A stretch of DNA of 64,000 bases, taken from positions 1 to 64,000 of the forward strand of contig JAQTLX010000001.1 in assembly GCA_028714695.1 (NCBI GenBank). The letters are read 5' to 3'. The notes below the pieces were generated by a model, which was not told the origin of the DNA, ran no database searches, and saw only the letters and a list, made by a program, of their open reading frames with translations. Below are positions 5,672 to 14,015 of the stretch, piece after piece (within the stretch, counting starts at the first letter, position 1; every line of letters begins with the position of its first letter). A program made the position numbers and the translations under genes. The stretch comes from Ignavibacteria bacterium (lineage in GTDB: Bacteria > Bacteroidota > Ignavibacteria > Tepidaquicellales > Tepidaquicellaceae).

Positions 5672-7354
5672 CTACTTCACCATCACCATTCTTTTCGTTT
5701 GCACAAAATCCTCTGTCACAATTCTGTAGAAATAAACACCGGAAGCAAAACCGGATCCGTCAAACAACACCTGATAATTCCCTGCGCGTTTCATTTCATT
5801 TACAAGTTTTGTTATTTCTCTTCCTGTTATATCAAACACACTTATTGAAACAAATCCATTCTTAGGTAAAGCATATTTAATTGTAGTTGAAGGATTAAAA
5901 GGTTCCGGATAATTCTGGTATAATAAATAATTTACCGGAACAGTTTCGCCAATATTCTGTATCCCTACGTTTTTGCTGTATTTTATTGTTACCGCATCAG
6001 AACCTGTTCCTGTCTCACAAGCACTGCCCGTTACAATTACATTCTGTGCATTGTCAAGTATTATAGACAGCGGCGTATCACCATAATTTAAAGATCCGTT
6101 ATATCTGCTGCTCCATAGCGTATTACCCAGAGAGTCATAAGATATTGTATAATAGTCAGAGTAGTATCCGCCGGTTCCGGCGCTTAATCCCGTAACATAT
6201 ACATTGCACTGCCTGTCGATAGTTAATCCTCTCGGCCAATCCATACCATTACCAATACCGTTATAATTTCGAACCCATGCTGTATCCCCGTTTTGTTTAT
6301 ATCTGATTGTAACAAAATCACGTGTATCGGGAAGAGATCCGCTATTGCTTGTATATCCCGTAACATAAATATTGTTATTTTTATCGACCCCTATACACAT
6401 TCCGAGGTCGAAAAAATTTAATGTATCATGCTGATAAACTTTATACCATTTTAAAACCCCCGTACTATCATATTTGACAACTGTCAAATATGCTTTATTG
6501 GTAGAATTGTTAATTGATTGACCCGTCACAAAGATATTTCCTAAACTATCAATTGCCATCGCGGTGGGAGTGTTGACAAGGTGGTCGTAATCAAAAGTTC
6601 TTGACCACACTGTGTCTCCATTGCCTGAATACTTCACGGTTATAAAATCCCATCCCGTCTGGCTAACAATTGAAAGACCTGTAACATAGATATTCCCAGA
6701 TTTATCAAGAACCATATCCGCTGCTTCAGTTGAAACATTACGTCCGCGGTTACGCCTTACCCATTCCTGTGTTCCTGAAGAATCGATTTTAATCAGCAAT
6801 AAATCGTTTTCATTCTCATTTAGTGCGCTCCCCCCGAACACATATATGCTTTTATTCTTATAAATCTTTACTACTTTGCCGTAATCGGGCTGGTTTACTC
6901 CAAAATTATAAATATTGGTCCATCTTAAATTTCCTGAAGAATCAAACTTAAGAGTCACACATTCCGATAATGAACTGGCATTGGTCGCTGTCCCTGTAAT
7001 GTATGCATTCCCGAAATCATCTACCGCTAAAGAATAACACAGGTCCCAATTATTGCCCGTTCCGTTATACGACCTGTTCCATATCATATTTCCCGATGGT
7101 GTATATTTAATCAAAAAGTAATCATACAAAGTCTGAACATTTTTAATATATCCCGCGACATAAATATTATCCTGCCTGTCAACTCCTAAAGAATATCCGT
7201 AGTTTGTTCCGTTCACCAGAGTTCCGGAAAATCTTTTTACCCATTGCTGCTGATACTGGGAATACACACTTGTTGATAATAAAAAAAGGGCAAGCAAGAA
7301 ACTTGCCCTTATGAATAACAAATCACTATTAAAATATTTCTTAATTAATACCAT
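5672..7354 (-). CDS. T9SS-exported beta-propeller (SBBP repeat) protein
   Basis: A 560-residue secreted protein. The signal peptide covers residues 1-33, with core FLLALFLLS and end VYSQ. The body has about nine repeats of the SBBP type, each with a V-D-x-x-x-N-[IV]-Y-V-[TA]-G motif followed by D-[FY]-x-T-[IV]-[KR]-Y-x-x-x-G and W. The C-terminal 80 residues are a T9SS type A sorting domain (NYPEPFNPSTTIKY, FDITGREITKLVN, GVYFYRI, KRMVMVK). One Asn of the usual PNPFNP motif is Glu here. It is probably exported across the outer membrane and anchored or released; its ligand is unknown. A terminator-like hairpin lies within the signal-peptide codons (7286-7310). The first residues MVLIKK resemble a T9SS tail and may derive from one. 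Confidence 0.85.
   Translation of the reverse strand: MVLIKKYFNSDLLFIRASFLLALFLLSTSVYSQYQQQWVKRFSGTLVNGTNYGYSLGVDRQDNIYVAGYIKNVQTLYDYFLIKYTPSGNMIWNRSYNGTGNNWDLCYSLAVDDFGNAYITGTATNASSLSECVTLKFDSSGNLRWTNIYNFGVNQPDYGKVVKIYKNKSIYVFGGSALNENENDLLLIKIDSSGTQEWVRRNRGRNVSTEAADMVLDKSGNIYVTGLSIVSQTGWDFITVKYSGNGDTVWSRTFDYDHLVNTPTAMAIDSLGNIFVTGQSINNSTNKAYLTVVKYDSTGVLKWYKVYQHDTLNFFDLGMCIGVDKNNNIYVTGYTSNSGSLPDTRDFVTIRYKQNGDTAWVRNYNGIGNGMDWPRGLTIDRQCNVYVTGLSAGTGGYYSDYYTISYDSLGNTLWSSRYNGSLNYGDTPLSIILDNAQNVIVTGSACETGTGSDAVTIKYSKNVGIQNIGETVPVNYLLYQNYPEPFNPSTTIKYALPKNGFVSISVFDITGREITKLVNEMKRAGNYQVLFDGSGFASGVYFYRIVTEDFVQTKRMVMVK
7286..7310 (-). terminator. Terminator-like hairpin inside the signal-peptide codons
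   Basis: On the minus strand, AAGGGCAAG (from 7310) and CTTGCCCTT (to 7286) pair around a seven-base loop, and T residues continue to 7281. This is the shape of an intrinsic terminator. It lies about 45-70 bases after the ATG of the 5672-7354 gene and encodes the hydrophobic core of its signal peptide. It could be the former terminator of the upstream orphan tail (7377-7661) or an attenuator. Confidence 0.5.
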
Positions 7355-7376
7355 TCTTCAATATTATGAATACGCT

Positions 7377-7661
7377 TTATTTTATCAACACCATTCTTTT
7401 GATATCGACAAAATCATTTGATTGTAATTTGTAAAAATATACACCTGAAGATAAACGCGAACCGTTAAAATCGAGTGTGTAATTTCCTGCCTGTTTATAT
7501 TCATTTACCAATACATCGACAAGCCTGCCGAGAACGTCAAAAACCTCCAATTTCGTGAAACCGGGTTTTTCAAGTTCGTAATTGATTTTGGTCACCGGAT
7601 TAAACGGATTAGGATAATTAGCATTGAGTTTATATATATGGTTATGATATGTATCTTCATT
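7377..7661 (-). pseudogene. Orphan T9SS type A sorting domain (decayed gene tail)
   Basis: The frame is open from a TAA at 7662-7664 to the stop at 7377 and encodes about 94 residues with no ATG at its beginning. It reads KLNANYPNPFNPVTKINY, then FDVLGRLVDVLVN, SGVYFYKLQ and KRMVLIK. These are the complete sorting signals of a T9SS cargo protein without any cargo domain or signal peptide. A GTG at 7595 could start a 72-residue peptide, but that would cut through the NYPNPFNP motif. The simplest reading is the 3' remnant of a deleted gene. It lies 22 bp upstream of the intact T9SS gene, and an IS256-like remnant lies further upstream. Confidence 0.75.
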
Positions 7662-8022
7662 TTAATTAACGAAATAATGTTGTATTTATTACCCGGCAGT
7701 ACAAAGGCAAAGATTGAATTCTCTAAAACCAATCTTTATATAAAAGACATTCAATCAATTGTTTATTAATAAATTGATAATTTACTTTAATTAAATGGTA
7801 CATATAAAAGACAGCAGTATTTTATTTAACTAACCGGCAAATAACTCTGCCAAGATATCCGGCATAGTTGAATTCGGGAGAAGCAATAGGGTATCAGTGT
7901 CCTGCTATATTATTCAAGAAGACAAAACCGGCTACATCTTGCTTGTCGGGATAGTAATAAACCTCCTGCAAAATTGTCATATACAGACAAGGATATGCCA
8001 TTTTCTTTTTTCTTAACCTCGC
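7662..8022. other. Decayed intergenic stretch with an interrupted reading frame
   Basis: No intact gene. On the minus strand a frame from ATG at 8001 reads MAYPCLYMTILQEVYYYP and continues to a TGA at 7894-7896. It goes on in the same frame (YPIASPEFNYAGYLGR) to a TAA at 7822. It also continues the frame of the transposase remnant above, past that gene's TGA. I do not recognise it; it may be degraded coding DNA. Confidence 0.35.
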
Positions 8023-8289
8023 TCAACCAATTTCCTGCATTTTTATTCTCAACCATTTATCGAATACCCGTATCAGTATTTCAAATGTTAGTTTCATACA
8101 ACTCTTCTCGCTGAAGAATTCTGGAATTATGTTTGTTTTTCTTCGGAGATTTTCAAAATACCTATCCAGCAGATTAGTCGTTTTTATATATCGATGATTA
8201 CATATTGAAAATACCTTAAACTGAATGTGTCTTCCAGAATACAAGCAATTCTTTTTTTTGATTTCCGATGGGTTACTACTGATTAACAA
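8023..8289 (-). pseudogene. C-terminal remnant of an IS256/Mutator-family transposase
   Basis: The 88-residue frame matches the C-terminal end of IS256-type DDE transposases. TTNLLDRYFENLRRKTNIIP corresponds to the TTN-x-x-E-R-x-F-x-E-x-R-R-R-T-K-V-I-P segment, and FFSEKSCMKLTFEILIRV followed by W corresponds to the closing helix. The catalytic DDE core upstream is missing (a full protein is about 400 residues), so it cannot be active. No terminal inverted repeats or target duplication are visible. It marks this intergenic region, with the orphan T9SS tail, as a site of past insertion and deletion. Family assignment is from remembered motifs. Confidence 0.7.
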
Positions 8290-8404
8290 TTACATTAGCG
8301 AATAATGATTAGGAATGAGTTAATGGGAATCGCAGTAAATGAATGAATTTTATCCGCAGGTACTTTTCAAATGTACTTTTGGAGCGCTAATTATAGCAAA
8401 TGGA

Positions 8405-9301
8405 TTATTTCGAAAAAATTGATTTCAGAACCTGACCCGCTACGTTCGGGTTTTCCTGAAAGCGGCGGAGAGAATATTCGTACCACCTCTGTCCGAATGG
8501 AACATAGACGCGCATTTTGTAACCCTCTTTCACGAGGTTGTCCCGCAGCCATTCTCTTACACCCAGAAGCATCTGGAATTCGAATTTGTTTTTCGCGATA
8601 TGATTTTCTTTGATTATTTCTTGCGCTCCGTTTGTCAGATAATCGTCGTGTGTTGCAATTCCGACGTACGCGTTCTTTTCGAAAATGAGTTTCAGAAGTC
8701 TGAGATAGTTGTCGCGGATTTCCTGTTTCCCTTTATACGCGATTTTTTCCGATTCTATGTAAATCCCTTTGCAGAGTCTGAAGTTTGATTTTTCTTCAGT
8801 GAGTTTAATAATATCGCTTTCGGTTCTGCGGAGATATGCCTGTAAAACTAATCCTATATTATCATATTTCTTTCTCATTTCATCGTACATCTTAATCGTA
8901 ATATCGGTTACTGATGAATCTTCCATGTCTATGCGCACGAAAATATTTTTTTCCTTTGCGGAATCCAGTATTTCAGAGAACAGACCTCTGCATAAGTCGT
9001 AATCCATTGCAAGTCCGAGCATTGTAAGTTTAACGGAAAGGTTGCCGTCGAGTTTTTCTTTCACTATCGTATCGAGAACTTCAAGCGATTCATTTTTCGA
9101 TATTTCCGCTTCGTGTTTGTCTTTTATACTCTCGCCGAGCACGTCAATCGTCGCCATAACGTTTTTCGAATTCAGATTTCTCACGGTTCTTACGGCGTCG
9201 TTTATATTATCACCCGCGATATATTTATTCGCGAATACTCTGACGAGTTTTCTTGGAAGCAGGGGCAATGTTTTTACGAGAGTATAATTTATCGGGTTCA
9301 T
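8405..9301 (-). CDS. Proline dehydrogenase (FAD-dependent)
   Basis: It oxidises L-proline to pyrroline-5-carboxylate and passes electrons to the quinone pool. The 298-residue protein is the single-domain bacterial form with a TIM-barrel fold. The FAD- and substrate-binding C-terminus is clear: IATHDDYLTNGAQEI near residue 215, KFEFQMLLGVREWL near 240, MRVYVPFGQRWYEYSLRR near 262-280 with the paired arginines that hold the proline carboxylate. The partner P5C dehydrogenase is not adjacent; the aldehyde dehydrogenase at 38000-39424 is a different branch. It is the last gene of a minus-strand cluster with DUF2203, ribH and a PHP phosphoesterase, three bases after the DUF2203 gene. Confidence 0.9.
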   Translation of the reverse strand: MNPINYTLVKTLPLLPRKLVRVFANKYIAGDNINDAVRTVRNLNSKNVMATIDVLGESIKDKHEAEISKNESLEVLDTIVKEKLDGNLSVKLTMLGLAMDYDLCRGLFSEILDSAKEKNIFVRIDMEDSSVTDITIKMYDEMRKKYDNIGLVLQAYLRRTESDIIKLTEEKSNFRLCKGIYIESEKIAYKGKQEIRDNYLRLLKLIFEKNAYVGIATHDDYLTNGAQEIIKENHIAKNKFEFQMLLGVREWLRDNLVKEGYKMRVYVPFGQRWYEYSLRRFQENPNVAGQVLKSIFSK

Positions 9302-9304
9302 AGT

Positions 9305-9691
9305 CTAAAGTTTATCGGTTGATTCTCTTCCGCTGAATCCTTCGGGGATTGTGTGCCAGTAATTTATTGTTGATTCGCCCAGAAGGTAGCACAGATACAC
9401 CTCTTCGCCGTTGCTGCGTATGTGCGGGAAATCGATTAAGCCTTTGTTGATGTCTTTTATAATTATCCCGAGTTCGGAAAAATATTTAACGATAAGAACG
9501 AGTTCTTCCATTGCTTCCGGAAATTTTCCGGTGCCGTTCGGTCCGAAGCCTCCGAAGTAAGAATGATTGAAAATATCATAGCCGGTTTCGTCGAGATTTT
9601 TCTTGAGTTCTACAAGGCGTTCGAGTTTTTCCTGAATCAGAAATAACGTTTCCTTCGCTTCAATCAATGTGTAATGCCGTGTGTGCTGCAT
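9305..9691 (-). CDS. DUF2203 family protein
   Basis: A 128-residue soluble protein matching DUF2203: TLIEAKETLFLIQEKLERLV at the N-terminus, ELGIIIKDINKGLIDFPH in the middle, and the conserved VYLCYLLGE and INYWHTIPEGFSGRES end. Function is unknown in the family. It starts one base after the ribH stop codon and ends just before the proline dehydrogenase start, so translational coupling is likely. The conserved His, Trp and Arg at the C-terminus could form a small-molecule or metal site, but this is a guess. Confidence 0.8.
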   Translation of the reverse strand: MQHTRHYTLIEAKETLFLIQEKLERLVELKKNLDETGYDIFNHSYFGGFGPNGTGKFPEAMEELVLIVKYFSELGIIIKDINKGLIDFPHIRSNGEEVYLCYLLGESTINYWHTIPEGFSGRESTDKL

Positions 9692-9692
9692 A

Positions 9693-10178
9693 TTATATTC
9701 TGTTCATAAGGTTAATGGTTTCGATGAGCGATTCGGCCGCTTCGTAACCTTTGTTGTTTTCTGAATTACAGTTTTCTATAACGCTTCTTTTCTCCGCCTG
9801 TTCGTCAGTATAAGCAGTAAGGACGCAGAATCCAACGGGTACGGAATATTTTGAAGCAATAAAATTGATGTTATGCGAAACGGCTGATGAAATATATTCG
9901 AAGTGCGCGGTCTCGCCTTTTATAACGCATCCGATAGTCAGAACGCCGTCGTATTTATGCTCGTCGTTTTTCCTGCATATTTTTTCGAGCACTGAAGGGA
10001 TTTCATATGCGCCCGGGACGTAATACAATGTGATATCTTTTTCCGCGACTCCGTTTTTTTGAAGTGATATAACGGCGCCGTTAATAAGGTTCGATGTGAT
10101 TTCTTCGTTGAACCTGCTTGCTATGACTGCAATCTTAAAATCTTTTCCCTTTAAATCGCCTTTAATTGTATTCAGCAT
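9693..10178 (-). CDS. ribH: 6,7-dimethyl-8-ribityllumazine synthase
   Basis: It condenses 5-amino-6-ribitylaminouracil with dihydroxybutanone phosphate to lumazine, the penultimate step of riboflavin synthesis. The subunit normally assembles into pentamers or 60-mers. The 161-residue product carries the family blocks IAVIASRFNEEIT, YVPGAYEIP, GCVIKGETAHFEYI and GFCVLTAYTDEQA. I chose the ATG at 10178, which gives MLNTIKGDLKG and overlaps the upstream PHP gene by seven bases (ATGCTGA), a typical coupled junction. A longer frame to 10226 would add 16 basic residues not expected in the family. No other rib genes are nearby. Confidence 0.93.
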   Translation of the reverse strand: MLNTIKGDLKGKDFKIAVIASRFNEEITSNLINGAVISLQKNGVAEKDITLYYVPGAYEIPSVLEKICRKNDEHKYDGVLTIGCVIKGETAHFEYISSAVSHNINFIASKYSVPVGFCVLTAYTDEQAEKRSVIENCNSENNKGYEAAESLIETINLMNRI

Positions 10179-10999
10179 AAATTTAATTTTTTCTTCATTC
10201 TTTTTATGGCTTCCATTTCGACGCAATATCTTCCGATATTATTGTAATCCTCTTCATGAAAACCGTGAAAATCGGAACCACCGCATGTGAGCATGCCGTT
10301 GTCCTCTGCAAATTTAGTGAATTTTTTCACATGATTTGAGGTGTGTGACGGGTGTATAGTTTCAAGACCGTCGATTCCCGCCTCTTTCATTTTTAACAGT
10401 GAACTTTCCCTGAAATAATTTCCGGGATGCGCTACGAAAGCAAGTCCGCCCGCATTGTGAATCAGTTCGATAATCACATTGTAATCGAGATTTTCTTTCC
10501 TGACGTATGCAGGTTTATTGTCGCCGAGATATTTCTGAAAGGCGGTATTGAAGTTCGGAACCAGCCCCTGCGCCACAAGTTCGTTTGCAATATGCGGTCT
10601 GCCGACAGAATTGCTGGCGGAATATTTTTCGAGCATATGTTCTCTTTTCAGATTCAAGCCGAGTTCAATAAGTTTATCTATTATTTTCTCAAATCTTTTA
10701 ACTCTAAGATTATTTATAAAATTCAAATGCTCGATAAGCGGTTTGCTTTTGAAATCCATAAAATATCCGAGAATATGAACTTCTTTGCCGTTGAAATCCG
10801 CGCTGATTTCTATACCGGGGATAACGTGGAGACCGTCTTTGCCGTCGTATTTCAGCATCGCGACAGAGCCTTCGAAATTATCGTGGTCGGTTACGCTGAT
10901 GACTTCGAGTCCCTTTGACTTTGCCAGTTCAAGAATTTCCGCAGGTAAAAGTTTACCGTCGGAGAAACTTGTGTGAATATGAAGGTCAGTTTTTTGCAA
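10172..10999 (-). CDS. PHP-domain phosphoesterase
   Basis: A 275-residue metal-dependent phosphoesterase of the PHP superfamily. Metal-binding motifs are visible: HIHTSFSDG at residues 7-15, VTDHDN near 35-41, GIEISAD near 60, and the later HPGNYFRE, HPSHT and GSDFHG. Length and layout match the YciV/RNase AM group, which hydrolyses 3',5'-nucleoside bisphosphates and short RNA ends, but substrate choice cannot be fixed from sequence. It heads the cluster with ribH, DUF2203 and proline dehydrogenase; its stop overlaps the ribH start. Confidence 0.87.
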   Translation of the reverse strand: MQKTDLHIHTSFSDGKLLPAEILELAKSKGLEVISVTDHDNFEGSVAMLKYDGKDGLHVIPGIEISADFNGKEVHILGYFMDFKSKPLIEHLNFINNLRVKRFEKIIDKLIELGLNLKREHMLEKYSASNSVGRPHIANELVAQGLVPNFNTAFQKYLGDNKPAYVRKENLDYNVIIELIHNAGGLAFVAHPGNYFRESSLLKMKEAGIDGLETIHPSHTSNHVKKFTKFAEDNGMLTCGGSDFHGFHEEDYNNIGRYCVEMEAIKRMKKKLNLC

Positions 11000-11639
11000 A
11001 TTTTTATGTTGTTTGACAGGACAATATCCCGATAATTAATAAAAATAAGCCCGGTACGGGAGTTTTGAAAGTCAAAAAGAAAAAAAGATTTGTTACCATG
11101 AGATGCCGCCACTACGTTTCTAAAAATCAATCTGTATTATTGCTACAAAGATTTCGCCCCTACGGGGCTTTTTCATTTCGAAATTTAAAATTAAAAACGC
11201 AAAATTATATTTAAAAATGCAAATTTGAATACAGGCGCCGCTTCATATGGGTTTTTCACAAAGTTTATACACAGGGGTTCGGTTTTAATAGTAACACCAT
11301 TCTTTAGAATGGAGTAAATGAATAAACACTAAACGGAATTTGGTCCGCAATATACCGGACTAAAGTCCGGATAAGAGAAATTGTATTCCCCCGCTAATTT
11401 GCGGGGTTATTATAAAGATGCAAGTGATGGAGAGGTGTGCTAAAAATGATAGATTCAATTATGTCAGATTTAACGTTCTTCCATTATCGGCAGCATACAG
11501 GTTAAAGACTCAAAACAATTTTGAAATTTACAATTTACAATTTAAAATTGCTTTTATAACAACCCTAAAAAGTAAGAAAAAAATGAATGTTTTTATACTA
11601 TAATATATTGATTATATTTATTGTTTTACTGGAAATTAT
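11000..11639. other. Long intergenic region with several short hairpins
   Basis: No convincing gene. Hairpins are GCCCC-TAC-GGGGC followed by five T (11156-11173, terminator-shaped on the plus strand), CCATTCT-TT-AGAATGG (11297-11312), CCGGAC-TAAA-GTCCGG (11355-11370) and CCCCGC-TAATTT-GCGGGG (11389-11406). A period-7 block lies at 11514-11548. The start of the ddl operon needs a promoter in the last part; none was identified with confidence. Confidence 0.6.
11514..11548. repeat. Short period-7 repeat upstream of ddl
   Basis: Five heptamers in register: aacaatt, ttgaaat, ttacaat, ttacaat, ttaaaat. It lies about 90 bases before the ddl start. It resembles the period-7 blocks elsewhere in the window in length and base composition. 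Confidence 0.45.
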
Positions 11640-12662
11640 ATGAATATTGCTTTATTAACGGGCGGTTTATCGGCTGAAAGGGAAGTTTCCCTTTCTTCGG
11701 GCAGGGGTATTCTCAAAGCATTGAGAAGTCTCGGTCATAATGTCATCGTCATCGACCCGATTTACGGTGATAAAAGAGTTGACGAAGATGTTATTTTTCA
11801 GGATGTAGTATCGAAAGATTATCCTGCTCTGGAAAAGATTAAAAAACTTCAGGGCAGCAATGCGAGACGCATGCTGGATTGTGTAAATTCGGATTTATTT
11901 GACAATATCGATATGGCTTTTCTTGGTTTGCACGGTAAGTTTGGAGAGGATGGAAAGATTCAGACACTGCTGGAATTGAGAGGCATTAAGTACACAGGTT
12001 CCGGAATCACCGCATCTACATTTGCAATGGATAAAGATATTGCAAAAACGGTATTTAAGGAGAACGGAATTTCAACTCCTGAATGGATTGCATTAAAGCG
12101 CGAAGATGAATATAATATCAAGGAATTTCTCAGAATATTCGGGAAACCCCTTGTAATTAAGCCGAATGACGAGGGAAGCACTGTTGGTCTTACAATTGCA
12201 AGCGACGAAAAAGAACTTGAAAAAGGGATTAAACTCGCGTTTTCATATTCCGATAAAATTCTTGTTGAAAAACATGTTAAAGGCAGGGAACTGACGGTAT
12301 CAATAGTCGACGGAAAAGCATATCCTGTGGTTGAAATTAAACCGAAGGAAGGCTTTTACGATTACGAGCATAAATATACAAAAGGCAAAACGGAATATGT
12401 TTGTCCTGCGGTGATTAGCGCTGCCGTTTCGGACAAGGCGAAGGAAATTGCGCTTAACGCTTTTGAACTTTCGGGCTGCGATGTTTATGCAAGAGTGGAT
12501 TTTCTTTTGACAGCGGATGATGAACTCAGTTGTCTGGAGGTCAATACACTGCCGGGCATGACTGAACTTTCACTTGTGCCAATGTCTGTGAGGGCGGAAG
12601 GCATGGAGTTTAACGTTTTAATTGATACTATAATAAAAGCATCGCTGAAGAAGTATGTATAA
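11640..12662 (+). CDS. ddl: D-alanine--D-alanine ligase
   Basis: It joins two D-alanines using ATP for the peptidoglycan precursor. The 340-residue ATP-grasp enzyme begins MNIALLTGGLSAEREVSLSS with the serine of the N-terminal substrate site. It has FLGLHGKFGEDGKIQ near residue 95-109, YTGSGITASTFAMDK near 117, PLVIKPNDEGSTVGL for ATP binding, and DVYARVDFLL followed by EVNTLPGMTELSLVP for the metal and second substrate. It opens a nine-gene plus-strand run devoted to envelope and division functions. It overlaps the next gene by eight bases. Confidence 0.96.
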   Translation: MNIALLTGGLSAEREVSLSSGRGILKALRSLGHNVIVIDPIYGDKRVDEDVIFQDVVSKDYPALEKIKKLQGSNARRMLDCVNSDLFDNIDMAFLGLHGKFGEDGKIQTLLELRGIKYTGSGITASTFAMDKDIAKTVFKENGISTPEWIALKREDEYNIKEFLRIFGKPLVIKPNDEGSTVGLTIASDEKELEKGIKLAFSYSDKILVEKHVKGRELTVSIVDGKAYPVVEIKPKEGFYDYEHKYTKGKTEYVCPAVISAAVSDKAKEIALNAFELSGCDVYARVDFLLTADDELSCLEVNTLPGMTELSLVPMSVRAEGMEFNVLIDTIIKASLKKYV

Positions 12663-12996
12663 GTATAGTGAAGAAAAGGACGGTATGATTAAAACCGTTT
12701 TACGGTTTTTGAAATACAATAAATTTTTCTTCATAGTCGCGGTGATTGTTACGCTGCTGCTTTTATTCTCTGTATTTGCCGACAAAGGACTGATAACGAG
12801 GCTGAAATACCAGTCGGATAAAAAGAAGATGGAAAAGCAACTTGAAGACGAAAAGAAAAAGCAGGAAGAACTGAAAAAAGAAATTGACGAACTTAATAAT
12901 TCAAACGACAAGATAGAAAAGATTGCCAGAGAGAAATTCGGCATGACAAAAGAAGGTGAAGTGATTTATAAAATAGAAATTGACAGCACAAAATGA
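12655..12996 (+). CDS. FtsB/DivIC-like septum formation protein
   Basis: A 113-residue bitopic membrane protein. A cytoplasmic N-terminus is followed by one transmembrane segment (about residues 24-44, FFFIVAVIVTLLLLFSVFA), then a coiled coil rich in Lys and Glu (residues 50-90), and the conserved end EKIAREKFGMTKEGEVIYKIE. This is the layout of FtsB/DivIC, which joins FtsL and FtsQ in the divisome. The first ATG lies inside ddl; a second at residue 11 (12685) is possible. It overlaps trpS by four bases (ATGA). Confidence 0.85.
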   Translation: MYKYSEEKDGMIKTVLRFLKYNKFFFIVAVIVTLLLLFSVFADKGLITRLKYQSDKKKMEKQLEDEKKKQEELKKEIDELNNSNDKIEKIAREKFGMTKEGEVIYKIEIDSTK

Positions 12997-13997
12997 GCGA
13001 TAAAAAGACAAAAGTGATTTTATCCGGGATGAGACCTACGGGAAAACTGCATATTGGACATTATGTAGGCGCTCTTGAGAACTGGGTTTCATTGCAGAAT
13101 GATTACCAGAATTACCATCTCATCGCGGATTACCATACTCTGACGACGAATCTCGACACAACAAATGTTTATGACGATTCGATTGAAATGGCAATCGACT
13201 GGATTGCATGCGGCATTGACCCCGTAAAATCTCCGATGTTCAGACAGTCTCAGATAAAAGAGCATACGGAATTGTTCCTTTTATTTTCCATGCTGATTAC
13301 AAAAGCAAGGCTTGAAAAAAATCCGACTCTGAAGGAACAGATAAAGGACATGAAACTTACGGGCATAATATACGGACATCTCGGATATCCCGTGCTTCAG
13401 GCAGCGGATATACTGTTGTATAAAGGCAATATGGTACCTGTAGGAGAAGATCAGGTTCCGCACGTAGAAATCACGAGACATATAGCGGGTGTATTCAACG
13501 AGAAGTATAAAATGAAAGACGGCAGAACTATTTTCCCGATGCCGGAACCGAAAATAACGCAGTTCGCGCGTCTGCCCGGACTGGACGGCAAGGCGAAAAT
13601 GAGCAAGTCGCTCGATAATACAATACTTCTATCGGATGACGGCGAAGCGATTAAGAATAAGATGAAGAAAGCATTTACCGACCCGGATAAATTACGCAAA
13701 GGCGACAAAGGAAATCCGGACATTTGTCTGGTTTATACGTATCATAAAAAGTTCAATCCCGAAGAAATTTCCGAAATAAGGGAAGGGTGCACTTCGGGAG
13801 CACTTGGATGTTTCGACTGCAAGATGAAAATCTCGTCGAAGATAAGCGATTTTTTTGCACCGATTAGAGAAAAAAGAAATGAACTTGAAAAGAACAAAAA
13901 CGGCGTACTGGAAGTATTAATAGACGGAGAGAAAAGAGCGCATGAAGTTGCAAAGCAGACAATGTCGCAGGTGCGCGAAGCAATGAAAATCGGATAA
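12993..13997 (+). CDS. trpS: Tryptophan--tRNA ligase
   Basis: A class I aminoacyl-tRNA synthetase charging tRNA-Trp. The 334-residue protein has the HIGH motif at residues 20-23 (PTGKLHIGHYVGAL), the KMSKS motif in GLDGKAKMSKSLDN near residue 199, and the PVGEDQVPHVEITR segment of the active site. Length is standard. Its start overlaps the stop of the FtsB/DivIC-like gene, and it sits inside an envelope operon, a position with no obvious functional link. Confidence 0.96.
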   Translation: MSDKKTKVILSGMRPTGKLHIGHYVGALENWVSLQNDYQNYHLIADYHTLTTNLDTTNVYDDSIEMAIDWIACGIDPVKSPMFRQSQIKEHTELFLLFSMLITKARLEKNPTLKEQIKDMKLTGIIYGHLGYPVLQAADILLYKGNMVPVGEDQVPHVEITRHIAGVFNEKYKMKDGRTIFPMPEPKITQFARLPGLDGKAKMSKSLDNTILLSDDGEAIKNKMKKAFTDPDKLRKGDKGNPDICLVYTYHKKFNPEEISEIREGCTSGALGCFDCKMKISSKISDFFAPIREKRNELEKNKNGVLEVLIDGEKRAHEVAKQTMSQVREAMKIG

Positions 13998-14015
13998 TTA
14001 ATTTTATATTTAAAA

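Noticed and set aside
10427-10918. Long plus-strand frame opposite the PHP gene
   Set aside because: It is antisense to a gene with clear catalytic motifs and has no ribosome binding site.
11418-11603. Plus-strand frame of 61 codons upstream of ddl
   Set aside because: It crosses the period-7 block, has low-complexity composition and no recognisable motif.
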